23,380 bases of DNA from Purshia tridentata. Its lineage: Eukaryota; Streptophyta; Magnoliopsida; Rosales; Rosaceae. The stretch lies in assembly GCA_003254885.1 (NCBI GenBank), contig QANT01005423.1, positions 1 through 23,380 of the forward strand, given 5' to 3'. Below the pieces are notes generated by a model. It searched no databases. It was given only the letters and a program-made list of their open reading frames with translations, and was not told the DNA's origin. This document shows, piece by piece, positions 10,401 to 18,636 of the stretch; within the stretch, counting starts at the first letter, position 1; every line of letters begins with the position of its first letter. A program made the translations under genes and the position numbers.

Positions 10401-13400
10401 GAATAGCCTAACTATCCATTTGAAAAACAATTCGGGCCGTTCGAACGGCCCTTTATTTTTTCACATTTTCATTATTATTATTATTATTTTTTTGGCATTA
10501 TGATATGGTTGCCTTGGGGTGTAGTCAGGTTTTATGACTTAGGACTAAGGATTTAGCTCTCGGATTTTAAGTGTACTAATAGGTGCCAATGTGCCACTTA
10601 CACAATTTAGCATGTTGTCCAAAAAATTCAAATGGAGCAGGAATCCCGTATGAAAAGGCAGACTATATATATGTATATATATAAATATATATATAGAGAG
10701 AGAGAGAACAATGAAACCAACAATATACATCTAGACTGATATCACAGATCATAGTATAGTATCGTTATTGTGAGGGGGTAGGGTTCGTTTTTGGGCATCA
10801 CAATGAGCTTCAGCTTCTTCAGCATTTGGGGATACCTCCTTTCTGCATTACTTTTAGATTGAAATGCTGCCTGTTTATTAGTTATATTGTTTTGTGTAAT
10901 TGCTGACTCTGATATGTACCTGGTATAGTTCATTGCTGTTAGTTTCAGATTTTAAGCTTAGTGGATAGCTTATCCACTGTATTGTACAATTCCATTCATA
11001 TCAATAAAAATCTTGTTTCCTTATAAAAAAAAAAGAAAAAAAAAAGATAGAAATCTTTTATACATTATATATTGTTTGTCTCACTGATCTGGTGTGCATG
11101 ATTTACAAGTAAGCTGACATGTTTTTGACCATCTCACAAATGCTGACATGTTTTTGACCATCTTACAAATAAGTCGACTTTTTGGCATAAAATAATTTTA
11201 ACACCTTTAAATCTTGGGATATGACTCGGTAGATTTCGAATGAAACTCTCTTTTAGTAAGGATTACATACTTCTCCATAAAATATTCTATTGTTATTCGT
11301 GCTCTTTACAAGTAACATGCAAATAAAATACTGAAGAAAATGGTGATGAATGTGGCTCTGCTTATCCTTAATTTTGTTGAATCTTTTCAGCTTTCAATTA
11401 GGCTTTACAGTTTGAAATGAAATTTTCCAACAGGTTGGATCCCAAACCTCTGTAGTTGAAATGGTACCTGAAAGTTTGCAGCTATCAGTGGGATCATCAA
11501 ACAAGAGCTCGGAAGCTCTCAAATGGGATGTATTTGTGGAGAAAGCTGGGATCTGGGGTGAAGCTGACTTCATTAAAAATGGGTTTGTGGATCACATCAA
11601 CACCACAAAATATACAACTGACTATCTGTGGTATACAACAAGGTTTGTCTTTGCTCGTGATGAAAATAACAGCATGCTTTTACCATCAAAAACACCATTT
11701 TCAAGGTTTTGTTAACCACTGGGGCCTTTCAACATTAGTTCCAAAATGGGTCGGAGGTAATATAAAGTCCGGTTGGGGATTACAGACATAGAATGACCCC
11801 AAGTGACATTGCGCTTTTGGGCATTGAAAGTTGGGAGTTGCTTTTTTACATCCAAGACTCTCTAGGACTTATGCGATGAGAAATGTGTGCAACCATATCT
11901 CACAACTCTTTTCCACGTGATCTTCACATATCTGTTAGTTCCTTGGGCACGTCCAAGTGCTAAGTTATGATAACTGTAGCAACCAATTTGTTGTCTTGGC
12001 TATGTAAAATTTTAGGAATCCAAATCTAAGGCTTGCAATATTAAGAAACCAAGACCTAGAGGGATACCACATGTAACAGATCTCCTAGACTAGATGAATA
12101 CATGAGGATTACTCTCTGTTGTATTTAGTAGTTCATCCATGAAACACACAAAATTTAGATATCAAACTAAAATAGTAACGTTTGTGTCACACTAAAAGTG
12201 CAAGGTTTCAGATAGGAAATTTCTGATTACAAACTTATGCCATCTGTCTCTTCTTCTTCTTCTTCTTCTTCTTCGTCTTATTTTTTTAGTTCTTTCTGGA
12301 TGGAAGATGACTTCCTAACAGAAGAAATTATCCATGGAATTACTTTCAAGGAAAAGAAATATTTGAAACGTCTTTGATGCTTTTTATGCACAAGAAAATT
12401 TCATAATTTGGTAAGAAGTTTCAGCAGTTAAAGGCAGCCGAAAACCATTGTTGAGGGGTTCTGATGAGGACTCTTGTTGTATGATGGCCACAATCCAAGT
12501 GAATTTTCCCTAGATATATCTATTCAATTTAATTTTGGACCTATTCCAAATATATGGATTGTGCTAAATATTCAAAACTAATTTTTATTTTTTGGACAAA
12601 ACTTTATAAAAAAAAATAACTCATAATAATATATTCAAAATGCTTTTATATTTCTAGAATGTTCAATATATGTGTAACATTTCTATACAAAAATGCTTAA
12701 TTTTCCTAAGAACTTCTTGACTATTTTTCAAAAGGTCCAATAATGTATGTATATTGGCCCTTTTGAGGCAATTATAGACCCTGTGGAGCAATTCCGATTG
12801 ATCAATAAAAATATATTGCAATCTCCAACAGAAATTGTAAAATAGCATAAAGGGTTAGACAACCTCCCTACCCTAAATTTTAAAAGTGTAGTTCAAAATT
12901 CCTCATGCTTTGCCACCTTACTATAGTGTTAGACAACCATTGGACTAAAAAACTTTAATCTTTTAGGAAATGGACCAATATGTATATCAAGCTAACATTT
13001 TTTCTCACGCGCAATCTCATCCTGCAGTTGGAAAGGCAGAGAAACACAAATAGAGAAACATATAGGTGCTGCTCTATTTTGCACCTTGCAATCTCATGTC
13101 TCAAATCCGTACAACCAAAGCTCTGATGTCATGTAGGCAGTCACTAGACCCCAAAAATTAAAGTTGTTAGGGAATGCGCCAACAATGTATATCAGGTGTA
13201 CACAGCTCGTTAACCTATGTTTATGAAGATTGAAGGGTGTTGGCTCCACAATAATTATCTTTTGATATTAATAATTGTGGCCTAATTTCTTTGTAAGCTT
13301 GAGTACCTCAACACTCTAGTTCAAAGACAAACTTTACTAGAATTACAAAGGGGAGATATCTGTAAAATAGATGAACGTGTGCATTTTAACTGGAGCTGAA

Positions 13401-16400
13401 TCAAATAATTTGATTGACATAGAATTCTTTAATGGCAGCATATACGTTGGTGACAGTGAAGAGTTCTTAAAGAAAGGAAGTCATCCAGTTCTTCTAATTG
13501 AATCAAAGGGTCATGCTCTCCATGCTTTTGTGAATCAAGAACTTCAAGGTTACTTTCTGATCACAGAGTTATTTTTCATTATTCGAAATTGAAAATTTAT
13601 TGGATTTACTGTTTGCTGCTTAAGTTATTCTTCATCTGTATTACTAGATATTTTTATAGCCTCTTTAAGTTGATGCTCTAACCTTTATATGGTAATAGAG
13701 TGGGCAACTCATCCATGTGTCAGGCTCAATTTGTCTACTTGTGTTCCACACGTAATGTTAAAAATATACCTCAGGTATTCTAAGCATTGCATTTAAATAA
13801 AATCCTAAGCCGCTCTACCCATTTCAAATTGGGTTTTTATTTAAATGCTTCAACTTCAACAATTAAGACAGTAAAGAAAAGTTTTCTCATTGTTTATATA
13901 GCAAGGAAACTAATAACTTCTATATGCTGGAATGTTAATAGTTTGCATTGGACTGTACTTGGAAAAATAAATGGAAATAATCCATTCAAAATCACTCACT
14001 TTCAAAGTAAAGATTTTCCACATGTTGAGTTTTGCGGCTCAAAATCAAGTAGTTGAAAAACTGCTGTCAGAGACACTGAGCAGCATTCAAACGGCCTCCT
14101 AGCACTCGAGCGGTCGGCACCAACTTGGTTTCCCTGTTACACGTGAATTTGGGTCTTGTTTTTGTATCTTTTACCTTTCCTTTTTAACTTGTCCTATTGT
14201 AACCTAGGATTTTTGTGAGCCTATAAATAGGCCTTTAAGAGTATTAGTCTCCTCGTGTGATCAAATTGAATCTTTGCTCTTGTTACGGTTGAAATAGACC
14301 ATTTTACAAAAACTTATAGCGATTGAGAGATTGTGAGTCTTGGTCTGGGATTCATTATTGACAAGGGTTGAAAGGAGTGAGAGACTACGTAAGAGTGAAT
14401 GGGAGAATATATTGCTCCTCGTTCTAATCTTCTTTCTACTTAGTGGATTGTTGTCATTTCCCATGAACATAGTGCAATTTGCGTCAACCAAGTAATTCTT
14501 TTTCTAAACAGAAAGCAATAGAACATTGGGCAAAATTGAATATGAAGCTTTCATTACACGTCAGAGTGAGCAGACATACCAAAAAGATTTTGGTGCATGT
14601 TCTCCTCTCTCATCTGCAATAAAAGAATTCTGTTAGCATATGAAGTGTCTCTAACTCACATGGAACCAGCATCTCTGCTTACTCATAGCTCAGAGGAAGG
14701 TGAGGATGACATAAAGTCATCAGCTCCATATTCCTTGGGTGACACCCATGCTAGGACTGCATCCCTCCCTCCTTTTCTTTGTGGGTGCTATATTACTTCC
14801 ATCAATTATGCTCCATATTATATTGTTGTTGATTTTTCTCACTGCTTTAATCCAAGAGAAATTCTAAATGGACCCACCCCATTTTCTAATATATTACTGC
14901 CATCAATTATGCTACATATTCTATTGTTGTTGATTTTTCTCACTGCTTTAATGCAAGAAAAATTCTAAATGGACCTACCTTATTTGCTAATTTGTCCTTG
15001 TATAAATTAAACAAACTGAAAAAATAATATTACCCATGCCCACCCCCCTCTCTCTCCCCTTGATCTCTCTTTATCTCCCTCTCTCTCCCCCTCACTGCAT
15101 TGGAGTAGGCCGACCATCAGAAAGAGTGGGAAAGGAGGTGTGCTGTATCGGGTGAGGGTATGTTTTTTAGTTTTAATTTTTTTTAGCTTTCTATTTTATT
15201 CAATGACAATGAGAAGTTTGGGGAAATTTTTTTGTAGGAGAGTCAAGTCAGCAATTGGAGTGGGCCCATTTAGATTTAACATAAACATCAATTCCATAAT
15301 GTGCATTCTTCATCAAATCATTTTCAGATGACCTCTTGTTAGTAATTGTCATACATGCTTGATCTTCAGGTAGTGCATCTGGAAATGGTACGCATCCACC
15401 CTTCAAATTAAAAGTCCCTATTCCTCTGAAGGAAGGGAAGAATGAAATTGCTCTACTAAGCATGACAGTTGGTCTGCAGGTACATTTCTCTTCTTTCATA
15501 TCTAATTATCATGATTTATTTACAGTTAGATGTTTGTTGAGACTGTAAACCACTTCATCTGGTACGCAAGGGAAACAAAACTATGATTTACACAGATCTG
15601 TGGGAAGTGATTTGCTTTGCAGAATCCTGAGTCATTAGTTGATTACTTATATGTCTGCAGAATCCTGGTTATTTTTCTAGAAGGATAATTATTTTATATA
15701 TAGAGGAGCTTCTAAAGAGGTTGTCCTCTTTTTGGAAATGAAAGAGCTCCCTATAAATACGTGTGTGTATATATATATACAGGCGGCCCCTTCTATTGAG
15801 AGATCCCTTAAATAAGCTATATATATGTATACAGAATATTTATGGCTCTATAACAGTCATTTATTTATCTTTACAACAGCTTATTGCTCTTTTTTTTTTT
15901 TTTGGCTCTTAGAATGCAGGATCATTTTATGAATGGGTAGGGGCAGGACTAACTAGTGTCAAGATAAATGGCTTCAACAATGGGACAATAGATTTGTCTG
16001 CCTATAATTGGACCTATAAGGTATTTTTCTCCTTTTCTTATCAGTTATTTTTTCAATTTTGTTGTTCTTTCTAATGAGAAACAAGTCAAAAAGTAAATAA
16101 CACAACCACAACTGCAACAAGTTTTGAAAATCTGCCATGGAAGTTTTTTGCATTTCTTCACTATTTTAAAAGACCTTCCTGTATTTTCTTTCTTCCATTA
16201 ACCAGATTGGGTTGCAAGGAGAACACCTAGGACTTTACAAGGAAGATGGTTTACGAAATGTAAATTGGGTTTCAACCTCAGAACCACCAAGGAAACAGCC
16301 TTTGACATGGTATAAGGTGAACACTTGGATAACCTGACTTCTCTTGTGCCTGAAAAATAAGCTGTTACTTTGTTTGAGAGCAGCTGTTTAATGGAAAATA

Positions 16401-18636
16401 GAGAAGAATCATTTATTTGGAATATTGTAGGTTATTGTGGACGCTCCATCAGGTGATGAACCTATTGGGCTGGATATGATTCACATGGGAAAAGGTCTAG
16501 CTTGGTTGAATGGAGAAGAAATTGGAATATACTGGCCTAGGAAGAGCCCTGCACATGGATGTGTTCAAGAATGCAATTATAGAGGAAAGTTCAATCCAGA
16601 CAAATGCAATACAGGGTGTGGAGAACCAACACAAAGATGGTAAAAACAAGGACAAAATTAAGTGCAATTTTTAGTTTTGAAATAAATATTAGAAAGCCAA
16701 TTGCCTTATGCTTCTTTTTTTTCTTTTTTTTTTCAATTGCTCCCAAAATATGATTTGGACCAGACAGCCGTAAATAAAAGTTCCATGAACGGTTATCATA
16801 AATCTTAGAATGAAAATGAAAATCAAGAACCAAGAGTGTTCTGTATTTGAATTCTAATGTATCTAAAAGTTTTCACACTGTAGTCAGGATGCATGACCAT
16901 GAGACCAGTCACCAACTCTGTATAATGGTCAAATATTAGGAAAATTGATGGTACATCAAGAATTTTAAAACCATCAAGCTCAGGTGCACACACACAAAAA
17001 CATCTGTATTTCAAATATTGGGAAAATTGTTTTTACATCAATAATTTTAAAGCCATAAAGCACAGGTGCGTGCACACACACACACACAAACACTTTCTTC
17101 CTGGGAACACACAAACATATGTGCGTGTATGTGTGTATGGATCAGAACATCTGGCTTTGAAAGCCTTCCCCAAAGTATTTTAATACCATTGAAATTTCCA
17201 AAAAGACAACACAATAGTGTCCTAGTATAAGAGACCACTTTGATTTGTGGATGCAATCTCAAATGATATGATACACTATTTTTTTTTACCTTCTAAATGA
17301 GCACCTATTTTACTGGTATTAATAATTTGTACTTTTTATTCTTCCAAATTCTTGAAACTTTCTTTTATAATAATAGACTTTATCTTCATGGAGCTCTTTG
17401 TTTCTTTTCTTCTAAAATTCACGAGGAAACTGCATCATAGAAAAAGGTAGTTCTGTTGTTGCCATGAAAAAGTCACCTCTTTCCGTCTGGAGCAGGTACC
17501 ATGTTCCACGGTCTTGGTTCAAACCATCTGGAAACATTCTGGTGATATTTGAAGAGAAAGGTGGAGATCCATTAAAAATTAAATTCTCAAGACGGAAAAC
17601 CTCAGGTGTATGTGCTCTTGTTGCAGAAGACTACCCCTCTATTGACCCTGAATCTTGGCATGAAGGAAATGGAGATAAAAAAAACATTGCAACTGTCCAT
17701 TTGAAGTGCCCTGAGAACACTCATATTTCTACTGTAAAATTTGCCAGCTTTGGAAATCCTACGGGTTCCTGTGGATCCTACACCAAAGGAGACTGCCATG
17801 ATCCTAACTCCAGTTCTGTGGTTGAAAAAGTAAGCACTTCCAACTTGCCTTTATGTTAATCAAACTGGATTTATTGATCTGTCAAATTGAGTATTTAGAG
17901 CCGTCCTCCTTGTGTGGGATCTACTATTACAGTGGGGTTTTCATCAGGCTTGATAACATTTTTGGGCACCATTTGATAAAAGCTTTACTCGGAAGCCATG
18001 TATATCGTTCACACACTTTCATCACTACTTCACACATGGATCTCAACGATCATCTTGGCCAGATGAGATTCAAGCTGTTAATCACTGTCAGATATTACAA
18101 TTAAAAAAAAAAAAAAAAAAAGAAGTTAATGAGAACTTGCATGTTAAAGATGTAAACCCAATATGTAGAATTTCTCACAATTGTGTCATGNAAGTTAATG
18201 AGAAACTTGCATGTTAAAGATGTAAACCCAATATGTAGAATTTCTCACAATTGTGTCATGGGTTAAGAGTCACATTTCCAGTGTGATATATGTTTCAATG
18301 TTCAATAAAATGAAGCAGTCATATCTTAAGCAAACTGTAACCAGACCCAAAACCTTATGTCTTGCATTAGCATACACTTCCATCTTTAGCTACTCATGTG
18401 CATAAATGGCACCTTTCATCATCTCATGGAATGGGAATATGGCCATTTTATATGCAGTGATTCTTTTACATTTGTAATTCAATATTATCTTCTCAATTTC
18501 CTAAGATGCGTTCTACTTATTGCAGGTCTGCTTAAATCAAAACAAATGTTTCATAGAATCAACAGAAGAGAAATTTAGTAAGGGTTTGTGTCCCGGTGTA
18601 ACTAAGAAGCTTGCAGTTGAAGTAGTGTGCAATTGA
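1246..18636 (+). CDS. BGAL10: Beta-galactosidase, GH35 family, BGAL10-like (19 exons, complete)
   Basis: Predicted secreted exo-beta-galactosidase (EC 3.2.1.23) of the cell wall, removing terminal galactose from wall glycans; BGAL10-type enzymes act on xyloglucan. Exons: 1246-1422, 1872-1967, 2084-2196, 2363-2429, 2940-3032, 4026-4169, 5263-5351, 8493-8598, 8796-8883, 9001-9119, 9489-9653, 11434-11642, 13439-13548, 15370-15479, 15913-16020, 16206-16316, 16431-16639, 17496-17829, 18526-18636. They join in frame to 852 residues. Signal peptide is about 1-28, the GH35 barrel about 30-345 with acid/base E186 (QIENEYG) and nucleophile E255 (TENWPGW), then beta-sandwich domains, then a C-terminal SUEL-type lectin domain (about 774-852). 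Sequons include NVS at 29, as expected for a secretory glycoprotein. Every junction is GT-AG except the GC-AG donor of intron 5. The ATG is the first one in frame before the signal peptide. GH35 identity is near certain; the BGAL10 subgroup rests on remembered family signatures such as VPGMWPSLV and [11 protein letters not shown]. Confidence 0.93.
1872..3032 (+). CDS. BGAL10: Exons 2-5: N-terminal half of the GH35 barrel
   Basis: Exons 1872-1967, 2084-2196, 2363-2429 and 2940-3032 encode residues 60-182, including the strands WNGHEP and [11 protein letters not shown] and the strand leading into the acid/base motif (GGPIILAQ). Glu125 of AEW is the expected galactose-contacting residue of the family. 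Residue 127 is Tyr, where the sequences I remember from this subgroup usually have Asn. Introns 2 and 3 are short (116 and 166 nt). Intron 4 (510 nt) has a poly(T) run and nothing else I recognise. Confidence 0.88.
3033..4025 (+). other. Intron 5, GC-AG type
   Basis: 993-nt intron with donor CAG|GCAAGT and acceptor GCTGCAG. The reading frame and protein motif (AQ|IENEYG) leave no room for the nearest GT four bases downstream, which would add four bases and break the frame. The inside is T-rich and shows no element or coding ORF that I can support. Confidence 0.85.
4026..4169 (+). CDS. BGAL10: Exon 6: catalytic acid/base exon
   Basis: Encodes residues 183-230. It opens with IENEYG, the second half of the GH35 signature GGP-[LIVM]2-x2-Q-x-E-N-E-[FY], with E186 as the proton donor. 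It continues through [30 protein letters not shown], typical of plant GH35. Phase 0 at both ends, so the active-site signature is split exactly by intron 5. Confidence 0.92.
4322..4436 (+). mobile_element. SINE-like tRNA-derived retrosequence with target-site duplications
   Basis: In intron 6, a roughly 87-bp insert is bracketed by 14-bp direct repeats TAAAAGATTTGGTT at 4322-4335 and 4423-4436, as left by LINE-type retrotransposition. The insert has a perfect plant A box (TGGTCTAATGG, 4353-4363, matching TRGYNNARNGG) and a degenerate B box (GTTCATATCTC, about 4397-4407) about 34 bp further on. The TGGTCTAATGGTA ... AGGTCCC layout most resembles tRNA-Pro, but the acceptor stem does not pair. 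It is either a very short SINE or a tRNA retropseudogene. Confidence 0.6.
4540..4830. repeat. Degenerate repeated segment in intron 6
   Basis: Two related stretches, CCTTCTCCTTTTTTAAGAAT near 4611 and CCTTCTCCTTTAGTAGGGAT near 4741, are each followed by a TTGGGA-type segment. They suggest an old duplicated or mobile sequence. No ORF, termini or family could be recognised. Confidence 0.25.
4874..4940 (+). repeat. CT-rich microsatellite, intron 6
   Basis: Interrupted (CT)n with TCTG interruptions. The ORF that reads through it ([10 protein letters not shown]) is a repeat artefact. Confidence 0.8.
5036..5164 (+). repeat. Long polypyrimidine tract with 46-bp higher-order repeat, intron 6
   Basis: About 125 bp of almost pure pyrimidine on the coding strand. 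Within it the block starting TATCTCTCTCTCCCTCCCTC recurs at 5065 and 5111, a 46-bp higher-order period built from CT and CCCT units. It ends about 100 nt before the intron 6 acceptor. It may expand by slippage and unequal exchange. Confidence 0.75.
5263..5351 (+). CDS. BGAL10: Exon 7: catalytic nucleophile exon
   Basis: Encodes residues 231-260. It holds the conserved cysteine segment ([12 protein letters not shown]) and [12 protein letters not shown], in which E255 is the GH35 nucleophile. The spacing of 69 residues from acid/base E186 equals the E181/E250 spacing I remember for tomato TBG4. The Trp codon of PGW is split (TG|G) by the 3.1-kb intron 7. Confidence 0.92.
5711..6091 (-). repeat. 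LTR-like repeat, left copy (3' LTR of the minus-strand element)
   Basis: Anchors: GTTGATTCTCTAGAATGAGA at 5753-5772 and TTGTTGTAGCA at 6051-6061, 298 nt apart against 308 nt in the right copy. The edges are approximate because the similarity fades on both sides. Confidence 0.55.
6157..6229. repeat. Nested inverted repeat beside the left LTR-like copy
   Basis: ATCTTTGGGAT (6157-6167) is exactly complementary to ATCCCAAAGAT (6219-6229). Inside this 51-nt loop GGGGAT (6181-6186) pairs with ATCCCC (6191-6196). The palindrome GGATCGATCC follows at 6234-6243. It lies where the polypurine-tract end of the element's internal region would be. Function unknown. Confidence 0.5.
6355..7150 (-). pseudogene. 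Gag-like coding remnant inside the intron 7 element
   Basis: Minus-strand ORF fragments at about 7147-6929 (charged: [20 protein letters not shown], then a run of Glu), 6891-6688 and 6549-6355 follow one another and are separated by stops and frame changes. Upstream on the same strand is a GWRRNQP-like segment (about 7180-7200). Composition and position just inside the presumed 5' LTR suggest a gag remnant. I could not match it to a named family and see no zinc knuckle. Confidence 0.35.
7315..7708 (-). repeat. LTR-like repeat, right copy (5' LTR of the minus-strand element)
   Basis: Counterpart of 5711-6091, with anchors at 7358-7377 and 7666-7676. On the minus strand it contains CCCTATAAATATGGG, a plausible LTR TATA box, about 140 nt before the GAGAATCAAC end segment. 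Confidence 0.55.
8493..9653 (+). CDS. BGAL10: Exons 8-11: end of the GH35 barrel and start of the beta-sandwich region
   Basis: Exons 8493-8598, 8796-8883, 9001-9119 and 9489-9653 encode residues 260-419. Visible family motifs are [58 protein letters not shown], then [14 protein letters not shown] and [29 protein letters not shown] and [11 protein letters not shown] line the active site in the family. Introns 8-10 are short (197, 117, 369 nt) and carry no recognisable insert. Confidence 0.92.
10434..10451. repeat. 18-bp perfect palindrome
   Basis: GGGCCGTTCGAACGGCCC is fully self-complementary with no spacer and is followed by a T-rich run. Degenerate relatives (GCCATTCAAATAG, GCCGTTTGAATAGCC, CCATTTGAAAAAC) lie in the 170 bp to its left, and similar ATTCAAACGGCC and CTCGAGCGGTC occur in the LTR-like element near 14085-14115. 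It therefore looks like a motif of a dispersed LTR family rather than a gene control site. Confidence 0.55.
10750..11046 (+). mobile_element. Retrocopy-like 3' end with AATAAA and poly(A)
   Basis: Sequence ending in AATAAA (11003-11008), 16 nt of spacer, then A10-G-A10 (11025-11045). This is the layout of a reverse-transcribed mRNA 3' end (processed pseudogene or LINE tail) sitting in sense inside intron 11. The preceding ~250 bp show only short ORFs (for example a hydrophobic 18-codon stretch from 10803), so the source gene is not recognised and the 5' limit is a guess. Confidence 0.4.
11113..11170 (+). repeat. 29-bp tandem duplication, intron 11
   Basis: Two adjacent 29-bp copies starting GCTGACATGTTTTTGACCAT at 11113 and 11142, differing by one base (CTC/CTT). 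Recent local duplication. Confidence 0.85.
11434..11642 (+). CDS. BGAL10: Exon 12: beta-sandwich region
   Basis: Encodes residues 420-489 (the last codon is split AG|C). Includes the family block [31 protein letters not shown]...DYLWYTT. The linker [14 protein letters not shown] before it is the variable segment between the catalytic and sandwich domains. The donor AG|GTTTGT is confirmed by exon 13, which restores YTTSIYV. Confidence 0.92.
12249..12274 (+). repeat. TTC microsatellite
   Basis: About eight TTC units in intron 12. Confidence 0.9.
12950..13204 (-). mobile_element. TRIM-like miniature LTR element in intron 12
   Basis: Similar ~45-bp direct repeats (about 12950-12998 and 13155-13204) share the pattern AGG(A/G)AATG(G/C).CCAA..ATGTATATCA. 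Next to the right copy is CTCTGATGTCATGTAG (about 13120-13135). On the minus strand this reads CTACATGACATCAGAGC, close to the TGGTATCAGAGC primer-binding site for initiator tRNA-Met that follows plant LTRs. The two short repeats, a PBS-like site and only about 150 bp between fit a terminal-repeat retrotransposon in miniature, old and antisense to the gene. Ends and target duplication were not resolved. Confidence 0.4.
13439..13548 (+). CDS. BGAL10: Exon 13
   Basis: Encodes residues 489-526 (starts C of AG|C, ends G of a split Gly codon): [49 protein letters not shown] is a standard plant GH35 beta-sandwich motif. Confidence 0.92.
14023..14510 (+). mobile_element. Probable solo LTR in intron 13
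   Basis: About 488 bp beginning TGTTGAG and ending TAAACA, the TG...CA ends of LTRs, with an LTR-like layout: a polymerase II box GCCTATAAATAGGC (TATA at 14222-14228) about 200 bp in, then leader-like sequence. The start resembles copia-type LTRs. No internal region or second copy is present, so it would be a recombination-derived solo LTR in sense orientation. The 5-bp flanks (CCACA and GAAAG) do not match, so either the ends are slightly off or the target duplication has decayed. Confidence 0.45.
14791..14992 (+). repeat. 101-bp tandem duplication, intron 13
   Basis: Two adjacent 101-bp copies (14791-14891 and 14892-14992) beginning TATTACTTCCATCAATTATG and TATTACTGCCATCAATTATG. They differ at roughly ten positions (about 90% identity), so this is not an assembly artefact. 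Confidence 0.9.
15370..16639 (+). CDS. BGAL10: Exons 14-17: C-terminal beta-sandwich domains
   Basis: Exons 15370-15479, 15913-16020, 16206-16316 and 16431-16639 encode residues 526-705. Motifs in order: [93 protein letters not shown], then the cysteine-rich [27 protein letters not shown] characteristic of plant GH35. Intron 15 (185 nt) and intron 16 (114 nt) are short. Intron 14 (433 nt) has TA microsatellite DNA and a T-run just before its acceptor. Confidence 0.93.
16640..17495 (+). other. Intron 17
   Basis: 856 nt, AT-rich, with CA-repeat patches near 16987 and 17073. No element or exon recognised. The Trp codon of QRWYHVP is split by it (TG|G). Confidence 0.8.
17496..18636 (+). CDS. BGAL10: Exons 18-19: end of the sandwich domain and SUEL-type lectin domain
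   Basis: Exons 17496-17829 and 18526-18636 encode residues 705-852. First comes the conserved [26 protein letters not shown] linker of about 40 residues follows, then a SUEL/galactose-binding lectin-like domain (about 774-852) with [20 protein letters not shown] and seven cysteines (776, 797, 805, 818, 824, 838, 851). Many plant beta-galactosidases carry this domain and others lack it; its role is thought to be in sugar binding. The stop is TGA at 18634-18636. Full length shows no truncation. Confidence 0.92.
17830..18525 (+). other. Intron 18 with an assembly-suspect duplication
   Basis: 696 nt as assembled. It contains a 19-A run (18103-18121) and a 68/69-bp duplication around the single N at 18191. 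If that duplication is false, the true intron is about 70 nt shorter; the coding sequence is unaffected. Confidence 0.8.
18123..18260 (+). repeat. Near-identical 68/69-bp duplication flanking an N (probable assembly artefact)
   Basis: 18123-18190 and 18192-18260 are the same sequence apart from a single extra A (GAGAACTT against GAGAAACTT) and are joined by the only ambiguous base in the window, just after a poly(A) run. This is what two unmerged overlapping contig ends look like. Confidence 0.8.

Larger units (their letters stand above)
9654..11433 (+). other. Intron 11 with several repeat fragments
   Basis: 1780 nt. It holds TA/TG microsatellite DNA (9780-9830 and 10660-10705), two direct copies of CAGGATGTCCGG (9843 and 10194), an 18-bp palindrome (10434-10451), a retrocopy-like 3' end with poly(A) (ending 11045) and a 29-bp tandem duplication (11113-11170). 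No coding exon is expected between FNTAK and VGSQT and none is seen. Confidence 0.75.
11643..13438 (+). other. Intron 12
   Basis: 1796 nt. It contains a TTC microsatellite (12249-12274) and a TRIM-like element (about 12950-13204). The rest (11643-12240 and 12280-12940) has no recognisable gene or repeat, apart from short ORF read-through after the exon 12 donor. Confidence 0.75.
13549..15369 (+). other. Intron 13
   Basis: 1821 nt. It contains a probable solo LTR (14023-14510), a 101-bp tandem duplication (14791-14992) and a CT-rich patch (about 15046-15095). The 123-codon ORF over 14597-14968 has no protein-like features and partly reads the tandem duplication. Confidence 0.75.

Noticed and set aside
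14018..14515. Perfect 5-bp target duplication for the solo LTR
   Set aside because: The flanks CCACA and GAAAG do not match, so no duplication is claimed.
14597..14968. 123-codon plus-strand ORF in intron 13
   Set aside because: It reads through the 101-bp tandem duplication, repeating an [25 protein letters not shown] phrase, and has no recognisable domain. The flanking exons join correctly without it.
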